A stretch of 64,000 bases of DNA from an uncultured Myxococcales bacterium (GTDB lineage: Bacteria; Myxococcota; Myxococcia; Myxococcales; Myxococcaceae), in NCBI GenBank assembly GCA_937980205.1, contig CALJKW010000022.1, forward strand, positions 124,001 to 188,000, given 5' to 3'. How positions within the stretch are numbered: the stretch's first letter is position 1; every line of letters starts with the position of its first letter. The notes under the pieces are model-generated. The model was given only the letters and a program-made list of their open reading frames with translations. It ran no database searches and was not told the origin of the DNA. The translations under genes and the position numbers were made by a program. Shown here piece after piece: positions 34,345 through 43,474 of this stretch.

Positions 34345-34395
34345 GGCGGCGGTGCACGCCAAGGGCCCGCAACCGCGCGGGATGCGGTAGGGGCA

Positions 34396-34431
34396 TGTGG
34401 GTTGCTCGATGAGCTGGCGTCCCAACCCACA
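34396..34431 (+). promoter_or_regulatory. Stem-loop directly before a ribosome site
   Basis: TGTGGGTTG (34396-34404) and CAACCCACA (34423-34431) are perfect 9-base inverted repeats with an 18-base loop. AAGGAG begins 3 bases later (34434) and ATG is at 34445. It could be a leader RNA element, an operator or a stabiliser; it has no T-run. Confidence 0.45.
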
Positions 34432-34444
34432 ACAAGGAGACGCC

Positions 34445-34762
34445 ATGAACATCCAGGAAACCGTCGCACCCGGCGAGTACCGCGAAGGCAAGATCGCCAA
34501 GACCATCGAGAAGCAGACCTCGAAGCTTCCGTCCGACCTCTTCCTCTGGGGAGCGATCGGCGCGATGGCCGCGTCGCTCATCGGGCAGCTGAGGCAGCCG
34601 AAGCGGATGTCGTTCTTCAACACCCCCAGCCGCTCGGGCCAGCTCGGCCTGTTCTTCGGTCAGTGGGTGCCGACGCTGCTGCTGTTCGGCCTGTACAACA
34701 AGATCGTGAAGGTGGCCGGCTCGGACCGCACCGAGAACGCGGTCGGCGGCGCGCTGCACTGA
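34445..34762 (+). CDS. Small membrane protein, unknown
   Basis: Not recognised. 105 residues: a hydrophilic N terminus of about 30, a hydrophobic segment at LFLWGAIGAMAASLIGQL, and a second at LGLFFGQWVPTLLLFGLYN. Strong ribosome site AAGGAG. Lies between the exbD genes and the TonB-dependent receptor but with its own leader, so it may be independent. Confidence 0.7.
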   Translation: MNIQETVAPGEYREGKIAKTIEKQTSKLPSDLFLWGAIGAMAASLIGQLRQPKRMSFFNTPSRSGQLGLFFGQWVPTLLLFGLYNKIVKVAGSDRTENAVGGALH

Positions 34763-34852
34763 GCCGGTAGCAACACAGTCGTGACGCGCGCGTGATGCAC
34801 ATGTTGCTCGCGCGGCGTCACCGCGTCACCGGCGACCGGCACAAAGCGCGGC

Positions 34853-37732
34853 GTGCTCACGCTGACGCTGCTGGTCGCCCTCACCCAGGTCGAAGACGCC
34901 GGCTCGATCGAGGCTCCCGTCCTGGTCGAGCCGGTCGTCGTGCCCGACGCCGGGCTGCCGGTCCCCGCGCCGCCTCCCATCGTCCCTGCGCCGGCGCCCG
35001 ACGCCGGCCTCCCGCAGCTCGTCCTGCCGAAGGGCTTCACCGGAGTCACCGGCCGCGTCGTCGACTCGCAGACCGGCGAGGCGCTCATCGAGGCGACGGT
35101 GAAGGTCGTCGCCGGCGGCAAGAAGAGCGTGCTCACCGACGTCGACGGCAACTTCAAGCTGAAGCTGCCGCCGGGCGTCTATTCCTTGCGCATCTACAAC
35201 GAGCTGTACGAAGCACGCCGCGTCGACAACGTGACGGTCGAGCAGGGCAAGGCGACGCGGCTCGACGTCGAGCTCTCGAACGAAGCGAAGGTCGTCCAGG
35301 AAGTCGTCGTCGAGGCGAAGGTCGACAAGCGCAACGAGACGGCGCTGCTGCAGGAGCGCAAGAAGGCCGCCGTCGTCACCGACGCCGTCGGCGCGCAGGA
35401 GATGGCGCGCACGCCCGACTCGAGCGCCTCGGACGCGGTCAAGCGCGTGGTGAGCGCGACGGTCGTCGACGGCCGCTACGTCTTCCTGCGTGGCCTCGGC
35501 GGCCGCTACGCGCAGACGCTGCTGAACGGCACGCTCTTGCCGAGCCCCGAGCCGGACGAGCCGTCGGTGCCGCTCGACCTGTTTCCCGTGGCGCTCATCT
35601 CGAACCTGAGCGTCGCGAAGACGTATTCGCCCGAGCTGCCGGCGACGTTCGGCGGCGGGTCGCTGACGCTGGACACTCCGGCGTACCCGAGCGCGTTCGA
35701 GCTGAAGGCGCGCGCGAGCTTCTCGGGCGACACGGTGAACACGTTCCGCGCGCGGCCGGCGGCCGACCTGAGCGCGGCCGAGACGTTCGGTCTCTCGGAC
35801 GGCAGCCGCGCGCTGCCGAAGGAGGTGCCGCAGGACCAGCCGCTGCTGGCGAGGCGCAACGGGCTCACCGTGCAGCAGCAGGAGACCGCGGGCCGGGCGT
35901 TCAAGAACCAGTGGACGCCGCACCTGGGCACCGGAATGCCGTCTGCGACGCTCGGCCTGCAGGCGGGCGACACGGTGAAGCTCGGGGGAGGGGACCTGAA
36001 GCTGGGCTGGCTCGCGGCGCTGCAGTGGGCGCGGCGCGAGCGCGCGCAGAACGTGCGGCTGCTCGACGCGGTCAACGACAACGGCAGCATCATCGGCATC
36101 GGGCCGTCGTCGACGAGCATCGGCTCGGTGAGCGGCGGCACGAGCGCGCTGCTGTCGGCGGGCCTGCAGTCGAGCGGCTTCGAGCTGTCGTACGTGGGCG
36201 TCTTCCTCGCCAGCAACGAAGCGACGTCGACGATGACGTTCGGCTTCGACGCGCAGGCGGGCGCCGAGGCGTCGTCGAGCCGGCTCTCGTTCGTGCAGCG
36301 GCAGCTGTACTTCAACCAGGTTCGCGGCCATCACCGGCTGCCGGGCGCTCGGCAGCTCGAGGTCGACTGGCAGGTGAACTTCGGCCACGTCGATCGCGAC
36401 GAGCCCGACGTGCGCGACATGCGCAAGCTCGAGGGGGAAGACGGCGTCGAGCGCATCCGCTTCCAGCCGAACTCGGCCGAGCGGTTCTTCCTCGGCCTCA
36501 CCGAAGACTCGGGCGGCGGCACGGCCGACGTCTCGATTCCGATTCGCGCGCTGAAGGTGAAGCTCGGCGTGCTGGGCCAGGGCAGCTCGCGCACGTTCGA
36601 CGCGCGGAGGTTCCGCATCATCCCCCGCGGGGTGATGTCGCCCGAGCTGCAGCAGCAGTCGGCGGAAGAGCAGTTCGTGCCCGGGCGGATCGGGCCGTAC
36701 ACGCAGGGCGCTCCGTTCTACGTGGAAGAGACGACGCTGACGTTCGACCGCTACCAGGCCTCGCTCGGAGTCTGGGGCGGCTACGTGCTCGCCGACTGGA
36801 AGCCGCTCGACTGGCTGCGCGCGGTCGGCGGCGTGCGGTACGAGGGCTCGGCGCAGAAGCTGACGGCGGGCAGCCCGTTCGCGACGCAGGGCGCGCCGGT
36901 CGAGGGCAGCTCGCGCACGTACCACGACGGAGTTCCGTCGATGAACGTGGTGCTGTCTCCGCGCTCGGACCTCAACGTGCGGCTCGCCTACGCGTACACG
37001 CTGGCGCGGCCGACGTTCCGCGAGCTCGCGCCGTTTCTGTTCTTCGACGTCGTGCGCCGCCGCAACGTGACCGGCAACCCCGACCTGGTCGAGACGCGCA
37101 TTCACCACGCGGACGCGCGCGTCGAGTGGTTCCCGGACTCCGACGGAGTGTTCGCGGTGACGGCGTTCGGCAAGCAGTTCCAGAACCCGATCGAGCGCGT
37201 GATCGTCTCGGCGGGCAGCACGAACGACATCGGCTACCGCAACGCTCCGGGCGCGACGCTGGTGGGGCTCGAGCTCGAGGCGAGGAAGCGCATCTGGAAC
37301 GTGAAGCTCGGCGCGAACCTGTCGCTGGTGTACTCGCGCGTGCAGCTCGACGCGTCGGGCGGCGAGGGGCTGCAGACGAACAACGAGCGGGCGCTGCAGG
37401 GGCAGTCGCCGTACGCGGCGAACGCGTTCGTGGCGTACGAAATCCCCGAGCTGGGTACCGAGCTCGGCGTCTTCTACAACGTGTACGGGCCGCGCATCTC
37501 CGAGGTGGGAGTGCTGCGCATCCCCGACGTCTTCGAGCAGCCGTTCCACCGGCTCGACGTCTCGCTGACGCAGCGCCTGCCCGGAGGCTTCGGGCTGAAG
37601 GTGTCGGCGTCCAACCTGATGGATCAATCGGTGGTCCTGCGCCAGGGGCCCATCGAGGTGTACCGCATGTCGCCTGGCGTGCAGTTCTTCGCGTCCCTCT
37701 CGTGGGCGCTCAACTCGGAAGGTAGAAAATGA
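34853..37732 (+). CDS. TonB-dependent receptor with carboxypeptidase-like N-terminal domain
   Basis: 959 residues. Signal peptide 1-12, an Asp/Pro/Ala-rich linker, a CarboxypepD-regulatory-like beta domain (about 62-145: GFTGVTGRVVDSQTGEALIE), the plug (AVGAQEMARTPDSSASDAVK ... RGLGGRYAQTLLNGT ... GGGSLTLDT), then a beta-barrel ending in an aromatic/Trp-rich C terminus. It would bind and import a large or scarce substrate across the outer membrane. GTG at 34853. Overlaps the following lipoprotein gene by 4 bases, and tonB-exbBDD lies upstream, its likely energiser. Confidence 0.88.
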   Translation: MLTLTLLVALTQVEDAGSIEAPVLVEPVVVPDAGLPVPAPPPIVPAPAPDAGLPQLVLPKGFTGVTGRVVDSQTGEALIEATVKVVAGGKKSVLTDVDGNFKLKLPPGVYSLRIYNELYEARRVDNVTVEQGKATRLDVELSNEAKVVQEVVVEAKVDKRNETALLQERKKAAVVTDAVGAQEMARTPDSSASDAVKRVVSATVVDGRYVFLRGLGGRYAQTLLNGTLLPSPEPDEPSVPLDLFPVALISNLSVAKTYSPELPATFGGGSLTLDTPAYPSAFELKARASFSGDTVNTFRARPAADLSAAETFGLSDGSRALPKEVPQDQPLLARRNGLTVQQQETAGRAFKNQWTPHLGTGMPSATLGLQAGDTVKLGGGDLKLGWLAALQWARRERAQNVRLLDAVNDNGSIIGIGPSSTSIGSVSGGTSALLSAGLQSSGFELSYVGVFLASNEATSTMTFGFDAQAGAEASSSRLSFVQRQLYFNQVRGHHRLPGARQLEVDWQVNFGHVDRDEPDVRDMRKLEGEDGVERIRFQPNSAERFFLGLTEDSGGGTADVSIPIRALKVKLGVLGQGSSRTFDARRFRIIPRGVMSPELQQQSAEEQFVPGRIGPYTQGAPFYVEETTLTFDRYQASLGVWGGYVLADWKPLDWLRAVGGVRYEGSAQKLTAGSPFATQGAPVEGSSRTYHDGVPSMNVVLSPRSDLNVRLAYAYTLARPTFRELAPFLFFDVVRRRNVTGNPDLVETRIHHADARVEWFPDSDGVFAVTAFGKQFQNPIERVIVSAGSTNDIGYRNAPGATLVGLELEARKRIWNVKLGANLSLVYSRVQLDASGGEGLQTNNERALQGQSPYAANAFVAYEIPELGTELGVFYNVYGPRISEVGVLRIPDVFEQPFHRLDVSLTQRLPGGFGLKVSASNLMDQSVVLRQGPIEVYRMSPGVQFFASLSWALNSEGRK

Positions 37733-39036
37733 AGAGACTCAGTCTGGGAATTCTGGCGCTCGTCAGCGCGTGCAGTGCTCCTCCGCCGATGATGGGTGGT
37801 GTGGGAGGCGGCGGCGCGATCGAGCCGAACGAGATCGAAGTGACCGCCGACATCACCGGCGACACCACGTGGAAGACCGGCAAGACGTACATCTTGAAGC
37901 AGCTGACGTACGTGACGGCCGGCACGCTCACCATCGAGCCGGGCACGACGATTCTCGGCGACCGCACGTCGGCGCTGATCGTGACGCGCGACGCGAAGCT
38001 GCGCGCCGAAGGCACGAAGGAGCAGCCGATCGTCTTCAGCTCGTCGGCGCCGCAGGGCACGCGCGACACCGAGAACTGGGGCGGCCTGGTGCTGAACGGC
38101 CGCGCGCGCATCAACGTCACCGGCGGTGAGAACAACAGCGAAGGCGTCGCCGACGAGCCGCGCAACAAGTACGGCGGCACCGACGATGCGCACGAGTGCG
38201 GCGTGCTCAAGTACGTGCGCGTCGAGTTCGCGGGCCGGCCGCTGACCGCCGACAACGAGCTCAACGGCATCACGCTCAACGGCTGCGGCAGCGCCACGCT
38301 GCTCGACTACGTGCAGGTGCACCGCGGCAAGGACGACGGCATCGAGCTGTTCGGCGGCAAGGCGAACCTCAAGCACATCGTCATCACCGGCTCGGACGAC
38401 GACGGCCTCGACTGGGACCAGGGGTGGACCGGCAAGGCGCAGTTCGTGGTGATTCAGCAGCTCAACGGCTACGGCAACTACGGCATCGAGGCGGACAACA
38501 ACCGCACGAACCACGACCTGCTGCCGCGGTCGGCGCCGACGCTGTACAACGTGACGCTCGTCGGCCGGAACCCCGATACGACGCCGAGCGAAGGCCCCTC
38601 GCGCGGCGTCATCTTCCGCGAGGGCACGGCCGCGACGCTGGCGAACGCGATCGTCATGAACTTCACCAGCGCGGGCCTCGTCGTCGACAAGACCTCGACC
38701 GCGGCGCAGTGGACGGGCGGCAGCCTGGTCGTGCGCAACAGCGTGTTCCACAACAACCCGAGCGTCGGCTGGCAGAACTTCGTGCTGATGCCCGACAACA
38801 TGTTCGACGAGGCGATGGCGCTCTCCGACACGTCGCTGTCGAACCGCCAGGTGGACCCGGAGCTGACCGCCCCGACGGCGGCGGCGCCGAGCTGGAAGCC
38901 GCAGGCCGGGTCGCCGGTGCTGACCGGTGGGGCGACTCCGCCGGGCGACGGGTTCTTCGACACGACGGCGACGTTCGTCGGCGCCATCGGGGCCGACGAT
39001 TGGACCGTCGGGTGGACCACGATGCCGAACAACTGA
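37729..39036 (+). CDS. Lipoprotein with right-handed beta-helix domain
   Basis: 435 residues, lipoprotein signal ending LVSAC (C15). The body begins with TWKTGKTYILKQLTYVTAGT and LTIEPGTTILGD, a pattern typical of Pel-type beta-helix surface lipoproteins, and continues with helix coils such as ILKYVRVEFAG-like, LLDYVQVHRGKDDGIELFGG, LKHIVITGSDDDGLDWDQG. It overlaps the TonB-dependent receptor gene (ATGA), so the two products are probably a receptor and its surface partner. Confidence 0.85.
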   Translation: MKRLSLGILALVSACSAPPPMMGGVGGGGAIEPNEIEVTADITGDTTWKTGKTYILKQLTYVTAGTLTIEPGTTILGDRTSALIVTRDAKLRAEGTKEQPIVFSSSAPQGTRDTENWGGLVLNGRARINVTGGENNSEGVADEPRNKYGGTDDAHECGVLKYVRVEFAGRPLTADNELNGITLNGCGSATLLDYVQVHRGKDDGIELFGGKANLKHIVITGSDDDGLDWDQGWTGKAQFVVIQQLNGYGNYGIEADNNRTNHDLLPRSAPTLYNVTLVGRNPDTTPSEGPSRGVIFREGTAATLANAIVMNFTSAGLVVDKTSTAAQWTGGSLVVRNSVFHNNPSVGWQNFVLMPDNMFDEAMALSDTSLSNRQVDPELTAPTAAAPSWKPQAGSPVLTGGATPPGDGFFDTTATFVGAIGADDWTVGWTTMPNN

Positions 39037-39037
39037 G

Positions 39038-39376
39038 ATGGCGTCGATCCTGGTGGTCGAAGAGAACGCCGGCTCGCACGAGGTGCTGCGGTCGGCGCTG
39101 GTCATCGCGGGGCACGACGTCGTCGTGTCGGGCCCCGCGTTTCCGCGCGGGCGGTTCGACCTCGTGCTCGTCGACTGCCGTGGAGAGACCGCGCGCGCGG
39201 TCGTCGGCGAGGTCAGCCGGCGCGCCTCGCGCGTGGTGCTGTACCGCGACGCCGAGGAGGCCGAGCTGAAGCGGCAGGCGCAACAGGCCGGAGCTGCCGG
39301 CTACCTCACGCGCTCGAGCAGCCCGCGCGCGCTGCTGGACGAGGTCCACCGGCTGCTGGAGCTGCGAGCGCCGTGA
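39038..39376 (+). CDS. Stand-alone receiver-like protein, paralogue A
   Basis: 112 residues, a degenerate receiver: ILVVEEN for the acidic pocket, LVLVDCRGE with the phospho-acceptor Asp, and GYLTRSSS where the usual Lys is lost (Arg/Ser). It is clearly related to the protein at 41265-41585. ATG at 39038, 1 base after the lipoprotein stop; its own stop overlaps a possible upstream GTG of the PhoB-like gene. Confidence 0.75.
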   Translation: MASILVVEENAGSHEVLRSALVIAGHDVVVSGPAFPRGRFDLVLVDCRGETARAVVGEVSRRASRVVLYRDAEEAELKRQAQQAGAAGYLTRSSSPRALLDEVHRLLELRAP

Positions 39377-39432
39377 CACAGATGTTACCGACCCGCCATC
39401 GACCTGTCCGATGGCGCAGCGAGGCTTTCTAC

Positions 39433-40113
39433 ATGCCGCTGGTTCTCATCGTCGATGACGAGGCCGATCTTGCCGGCCTCGTCGAATTCAACCTGCGTGC
39501 GGCTGGGCTCGAGACGATCGTGGCCAACACCGGAGAGGCGGCGCTCAAGCTCGCCGAGAAGCGCCGCCCCGATCTGCTGCTGCTCGACCTCATGCTGCCG
39601 GACATCTCGGGCAAGGACGTCGCCCGCCGCCTGCGAGCGGACGCTCGGCTCGCCGACGTGCCCATCATCATGCTCACCGCGCGCGGCGACGAGCCCGACC
39701 GCGTCGAGGGCTTCCTCGCCGGCGCGGACGACTACGTCACGAAGCCGTTCTCGGTGCGCGAGCTCGTGCTGCGCGTGCAGGCGGTGCTCAAGCGCGGCGG
39801 GAAGCCGGCCGAGCAGACCCGGCTCGAGCTCGGAGGGCTGGCGCTCGATCTGGCGGCGCACCGCTTCTACCTCGACGGCGCCGAGGTCGAGCTCACCGTG
39901 CTCGAGTTCAAGTTGATGCGCGACCTGATGATGCACCCCGGCATGGTGCGCACGCGCGAGAAGCTGCTCGCCGAGGTCTGGGGCATCTCGTCGCCGCAGG
40001 AGACGCGCACCGTCGACACCCACGTGATGCGCCTGCGCGAGAAGCTCGGCCCCTACCGCGAGCGGCTCGAGACGGTGCGGGGCATCGGGTACCGGCTGCT
40101 CGAGGGCGCCTGA
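39433..40113 (+). CDS. OmpR/PhoB-family response regulator
   Basis: 226 residues: receiver with VLIVDDEADL, D52 in LLLLDLMLPD, ITMLTA-type IIMLTARGD and YVTKPFS, then a winged-helix DNA-binding domain (ELTVLEFKLMRDLMMHPG ... RTVDTHVMRLREKLG ... VRGIGYRLL). The whole sequence is closest to PhoB. ATG at 39433 has GAGG 8 bases upstream; a GTG at 39373 overlapping the previous stop would add 20 residues. No PhoR-type kinase is adjacent. With the Pho-box-like array 7.5 kb away, a phosphate role is plausible. Confidence 0.85.
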   Translation: MPLVLIVDDEADLAGLVEFNLRAAGLETIVANTGEAALKLAEKRRPDLLLLDLMLPDISGKDVARRLRADARLADVPIIMLTARGDEPDRVEGFLAGADDYVTKPFSVRELVLRVQAVLKRGGKPAEQTRLELGGLALDLAAHRFYLDGAEVELTVLEFKLMRDLMMHPGMVRTREKLLAEVWGISSPQETRTVDTHVMRLREKLGPYRERLETVRGIGYRLLEGA

Positions 40114-40115
40114 GG

Positions 40116-41222
40116 TCACGCGGTGAGCTTCAGTGCCCGCTCGACCTCCGCGCGGTCGCGAGTCAGCTCGCGCCTGAGCTCGGCCTCGGAGGGCAGGTAC
40201 ATCTGGTACCGCGACGCGCGGATGCGGCCGTCGTCTTCGGGCAGCGTGATCTTCACCATCGCGTCGTTCTTGTCGGAGCAGAGCACGATGCCGATCGTCT
40301 TCGCTTCGCCGTCGGCGCGCTGAAAGCGATCGAAGAAGTTCACGTACATCTGCATCTGGCCCAGGTCCTGGTGCGTGAGCTTACCGAGCTTGAGATCGAC
40401 CAGCACGAAGCAGCGCAGCAGGCGGTTGTAGAAGACGAGGTCGACGTAGAAGTGGTCGCCCTCGAGCGTGAGTCGCTTCTGTCGCGCGACGAAGCAGAAC
40501 CCCTTGCCCATCTCGAGCAGAAAGTCCTGGATGCGGTCGATGATCGCTACCTCGACGTCGCGTTCCTGTTCGAGTGGCTTCCCTTTGAGGTCCAGGAACT
40601 CGAGCACGAAGGGGTCCTTCAGAACGTCGGCGGGAGAGCTGATCTGTTGACCACGGCGAGCGAGCTCGCTCACCCGTTTGCCGTCGCGGTTCGCGGCGAG
40701 CCGCTCAAAGAGCAGCGATCCGATCTGGCGCTCGAGCTCGCGGACCGACCAGCATTCTCGCGCAGCTTCAATCTCGTAGAAGGAACGCGCTCGGACGTCT
40801 TCGACGCGCATCAGGACGATGTAGTGCGACCACGAGAGCGTCGGTGGGAATAGGGCTTCTCGCTGCACCGTCGAGGGAAGCTCCGCGTCGTCCGATTTTC
40901 TCAACAGTGTTGATAATTTCTTGGGGGCGAGCGCTGAGCCGCGAGGAAACGTGCCGTAGAACTGGCGCATGCGGTGCAGGCTGGGCGCGCTGAAGCCGCT
41001 TCCGAATTGACGGGTAAGCCGCGCTGCCAGCTGCTTCATCAGCTCGTCTCCGTAGGTTGCGCGCTCAGCGCCCGCCTGCTCGACGAGCACAATCTCTCGG
41101 CCGATGAGCCAGTACGTGTGCACCATCGCCGTGTTGACCGTGCGAGCAACGCGGCCGCGTGCACGCTCGAGGATCTCCGCGACGCGGAGGTAGAGCTTCT
41201 CTGTCTCCCTGAGGTTCCCCAT
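40116..41222 (-). CDS. DUF1016/YhcG-family PDDEXK nuclease-like protein
   Basis: 368 residues. N-terminal DUF1016 helical domain (about 10-150: VHTYWLIGREIVLVEQ) and C-terminal PD-(D/E)XK nuclease-type domain with HFYVDLVFYNRLLRCFVLVDLKLGKLT (split here: FYVDLVFYN and VLVDLKLG hold the Asp and the DxK residues). Members are often found with restriction-modification or mobile DNA but here it is alone, convergent with the PhoB-like gene (2-base gap). Codon use is less GC-biased than its neighbours, suggesting transfer. Confidence 0.85.
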   Translation of the reverse strand: MGNLRETEKLYLRVAEILERARGRVARTVNTAMVHTYWLIGREIVLVEQAGAERATYGDELMKQLAARLTRQFGSGFSAPSLHRMRQFYGTFPRGSALAPKKLSTLLRKSDDAELPSTVQREALFPPTLSWSHYIVLMRVEDVRARSFYEIEAARECWSVRELERQIGSLLFERLAANRDGKRVSELARRGQQISSPADVLKDPFVLEFLDLKGKPLEQERDVEVAIIDRIQDFLLEMGKGFCFVARQKRLTLEGDHFYVDLVFYNRLLRCFVLVDLKLGKLTHQDLGQMQMYVNFFDRFQRADGEAKTIGIVLCSDKNDAMVKITLPEDDGRIRASRYQMYLPSEAELRRELTRDRAEVERALKLTA

Positions 41223-41264
41223 GACCCTTCGTACCGCGAGGGTCTGACAGGGCCGCTCAGGCGC

Positions 41265-41585
41265 TCAGGTCAGCAGGTAGCTGACGTCTTCGCGCAGCCG
41301 CTCGGGGCCGAGCTTGCGCAGGTAGCCCTGCACGCCGGTCTTCTGCACGCGCTCGAGCGTGACGTCGTGCGAGGCCTCGGACAGCAGCACGACCTTGCCG
41401 GCGACGAGGCGCGCCTCAGCGGCCACCTCGAAGCGCTCCAGATCCACGATCGCGAGGTCGAACTTCTTCGGCTCGACCGCCTTCGGGGTCGGCGCCACCA
41501 GCACCTCGTGGCCCGCCGTCACCAGCGCCGTGCGCGCAGTCTCGAGAGAAGGAGCGTCGTCGCTGACGAGGAGGATCGTTGCCAT
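41265..41585 (-). CDS. Stand-alone receiver-like protein, paralogue B
   Basis: 106 residues, a receiver with ILLVSDDAPS, LAIVDLE (phospho-acceptor Asp) and GYLRKLGP (Lys kept). It shares the start MA(S/T)IL, the ALVxAGHxV helix and the GYL region with the protein at 39038-39376, so the two are paralogues on either side of the PhoB-like and DUF1016 genes. ATG at 41585. Confidence 0.75.
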   Translation of the reverse strand: MATILLVSDDAPSLETARTALVTAGHEVLVAPTPKAVEPKKFDLAIVDLERFEVAAEARLVAGKVVLLSEASHDVTLERVQKTGVQGYLRKLGPERLREDVSYLLT

Positions 41586-41722
41586 GGCGGGCCCAATTTC
41601 AGCAGTCCGCTCGCGATCGGCAACGGCGATCATCGCGCGTTGCACAAATGTCACAGTTGTCACGCTCCCGCCATCATCCCCGCTCCGGGCGGGCCATCGC
41701 CGCCGATGTGTCGGCGCTTCGC

Positions 41723-42496
41723 TCACTGGCCGATCAGCATCGGCGTGGTGCCGTTCGTCATCACCACCTTCGTGTTGGGCGACTCGGCGACCTTCTTGAA
41801 GGCCTCGAGGCTCTTCCACTGGATGACCAGCGGCGTCAGGCCGTCGGCGATCAGCTTCTGCGAGTCTCGAATGCCTTCGGCCTCGAGCCGCTTGCGCTCG
41901 GCCTCGAGGCGCTCGCGCTGCAGCACGAACTGCATTCGCTCGGCCTCCTGCTCTGCCTGGAGCTTGCCCTCGATGGCCGCGGCGAGCCTCGGCGGCAGCT
42001 CGATGCTCTTCATCAGCACGCCCTCGATGATGAAGCCTCGCGGCGCGAGGGTGACGCTCATCAGCTCTTTGATCTCACGCTCGATGTTCGCGCGCTGGGC
42101 CGAGTACATGTCCTTCGCGTCGAACCGGGCGCTCACGTCGGCCGCCGCCGAGCGGAAGACCAGCGCGATCAGCTGGTCCTCGTAGTCCTCTCCGATGGTG
42201 GTGATCACCTCGATCGCGGACTCGGCCTTCACCCGGTACAGAATCGAGATCTGCGCCGAGATGTTGAGGCCCTCCTTCGAGGGGAGGCTGAACGCCACGG
42301 TGAGCGTCGTGGTCCGAACCGGCACCTTCACCACGTCCTGCGAGATCGGCTCGATGAGCACCAGCCCCGGCTCCAGGGGGCCCTGGTCGATCTTTCCCCA
42401 GGTGCGGCGCATGCCGACCTCTCCCTGGTTCACGGTGACACAACCGGTACAGACGGCGGCGAGCGCTGCGACAACGACATGGTGTGAATTGGGCAT
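41723..42496 (-). CDS. SPFH/Band 7 (prohibitin-like) exported protein
   Basis: 257 residues. N-terminal signal-like hydrophobic segment ending in VCTGC, a possible though imperfect lipobox. Then the SPFH domain (VNQGEVGMRRTWGKI ... ALVFRSAAADVSARFDAKDMY ... PRGFIIEGVLMKSIELPP) and a coiled-coil tail rich in Glu/Arg (EAERMQFVLQRERLEAERKR). Such proteins form ring or scaffold assemblies at membranes. Start at 42496 is backed by AGGAG 7 bases upstream. Confidence 0.85.
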   Translation of the reverse strand: MPNSHHVVVAALAAVCTGCVTVNQGEVGMRRTWGKIDQGPLEPGLVLIEPISQDVVKVPVRTTTLTVAFSLPSKEGLNISAQISILYRVKAESAIEVITTIGEDYEDQLIALVFRSAAADVSARFDAKDMYSAQRANIEREIKELMSVTLAPRGFIIEGVLMKSIELPPRLAAAIEGKLQAEQEAERMQFVLQRERLEAERKRLEAEGIRDSQKLIADGLTPLVIQWKSLEAFKKVAESPNTKVVMTNGTTPMLIGQ

Positions 42497-42653
42497 CGAG
42501 GCGCTCCTGTCGGGCGGAGCAGACACGACGCCCGCTTCGCCGGGGTTGTGGGACCAGCTGCTGTCGGCCACTCCTACCGTTGAGACCCGGTGCGGACTTC
42601 GCAAGCGGGTTTTCGCCGAGCGCGCTCGTGCAGCCCCGCCGCCGACCCGTCGT

Positions 42654-43328
42654 TCAGCTGCCCGGTGGCATCCACACGCGCAGGCCGGTGCGGCCCCGCG
42701 ACGACGCCAGCGTGTCGCGCTCGACGAAGTCGCTCGCCGAGCGCCGGCCGTCGCCCAGGGTGATGGCCGTGTGCCCGTAGATGCGGCCCAGCCGGGTCGG
42801 CGAGCGGTCCCAGGTGAGCACCAGCCCCGGCGTTCGCAGCGCCTGCTCGAGTGACATGTTCACCTCCCGGAAGCCGCGCTGGCGCAGCGACGCGGGCAGC
42901 TGGTTCGCGTGGCCCCACGTACGCTGGCCCGTCACGCGGCCGATGGTGTCGTTCACGCCCTTCGCGCAACGCCCCGTGGTGTTCATGCGGCGCGCGGTGC
43001 GCTCGGCTTCTGTGGCGAGGCGCCGCTGCAGCTCCGTCGCATTTCCCGGCGCGATCGCCGTCGCGTCTGCGGTGCGCCGGCGCGCTGCGGGGCCTGCAGG
43101 CGTCGTCTCGAACGCGTCGCGGTTGCGGGCGGCCTGCAGACGCTCGAACGTCGAGGCATCAGCGCGCCCCGTCTGCGGCAGGCTGTTCCTGCGCTGGAAC
43201 TGCGCGACGGCGTTGCGGGTGTTCGGCCCGAAGATGCCGTCGACGTTGTCTCGGTACAGCCCCTGGGCGCGCAGCCGGGTTTGAAGCTCACGGACCTGCT
43301 GGCCGCGACTTCCGATGGCGAGGGACAC
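42654..43328 (-). CDS. Peptidoglycan-binding domain protein with possible hydrolase/peptidase part
   Basis: 224 residues. Residues 3-68 are a PG_binding_1 domain (GQQVRELQTRLRAQGLY ... DGIFGPNTRNAVAQFQRR). A Thr/Arg-rich linker is followed by a C-terminal domain (about 110-224) with TGRCAKGV (Cys) and YGHTAITLGDG (His), which could be the Cys/His pair of a CHAP/NlpC-like fold; this is tentative. No signal peptide is seen. GTG at 43328 with GGAG 6 bases upstream. Confidence 0.75.
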   Translation of the reverse strand: MSLAIGSRGQQVRELQTRLRAQGLYRDNVDGIFGPNTRNAVAQFQRRNSLPQTGRADASTFERLQAARNRDAFETTPAGPAARRRTADATAIAPGNATELQRRLATEAERTARRMNTTGRCAKGVNDTIGRVTGQRTWGHANQLPASLRQRGFREVNMSLEQALRTPGLVLTWDRSPTRLGRIYGHTAITLGDGRRSASDFVERDTLASSRGRTGLRVWMPPGS

Positions 43329-43405
43329 GAAGTGCTCCGAAAGAAACTCCCCTTAAAGGACACCGAGGTTCTCGGCGGAGCACTGAAAATGTTGTCTTTC
43401 CGCGC

Positions 43406-43426
43406 CGTTGCGCACGAGGCGCAACG
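43406..43426 (-). terminator. Possible terminator hairpin after the His-heptad gene
   Basis: CGTTGCGC and GCGCAACG form a perfect 8-bp stem with a 5-base loop, 49 bases beyond the stop at 43475 on the minus strand. No T-run follows, so termination strength is uncertain. Confidence 0.35.
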
Positions 43427-43474
43427 CCAGGCGGGCTCGGGCCCTGGCGATTGCGCTTCCTGCTCCCGTCACCG

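Noticed and set aside
41649..41672. A second Pho-box-like site, TGTCACAGTTGTCAC
   Set aside because: The two GTCAC cores are 9 bases apart, not 11, and there is no matching -10 element.
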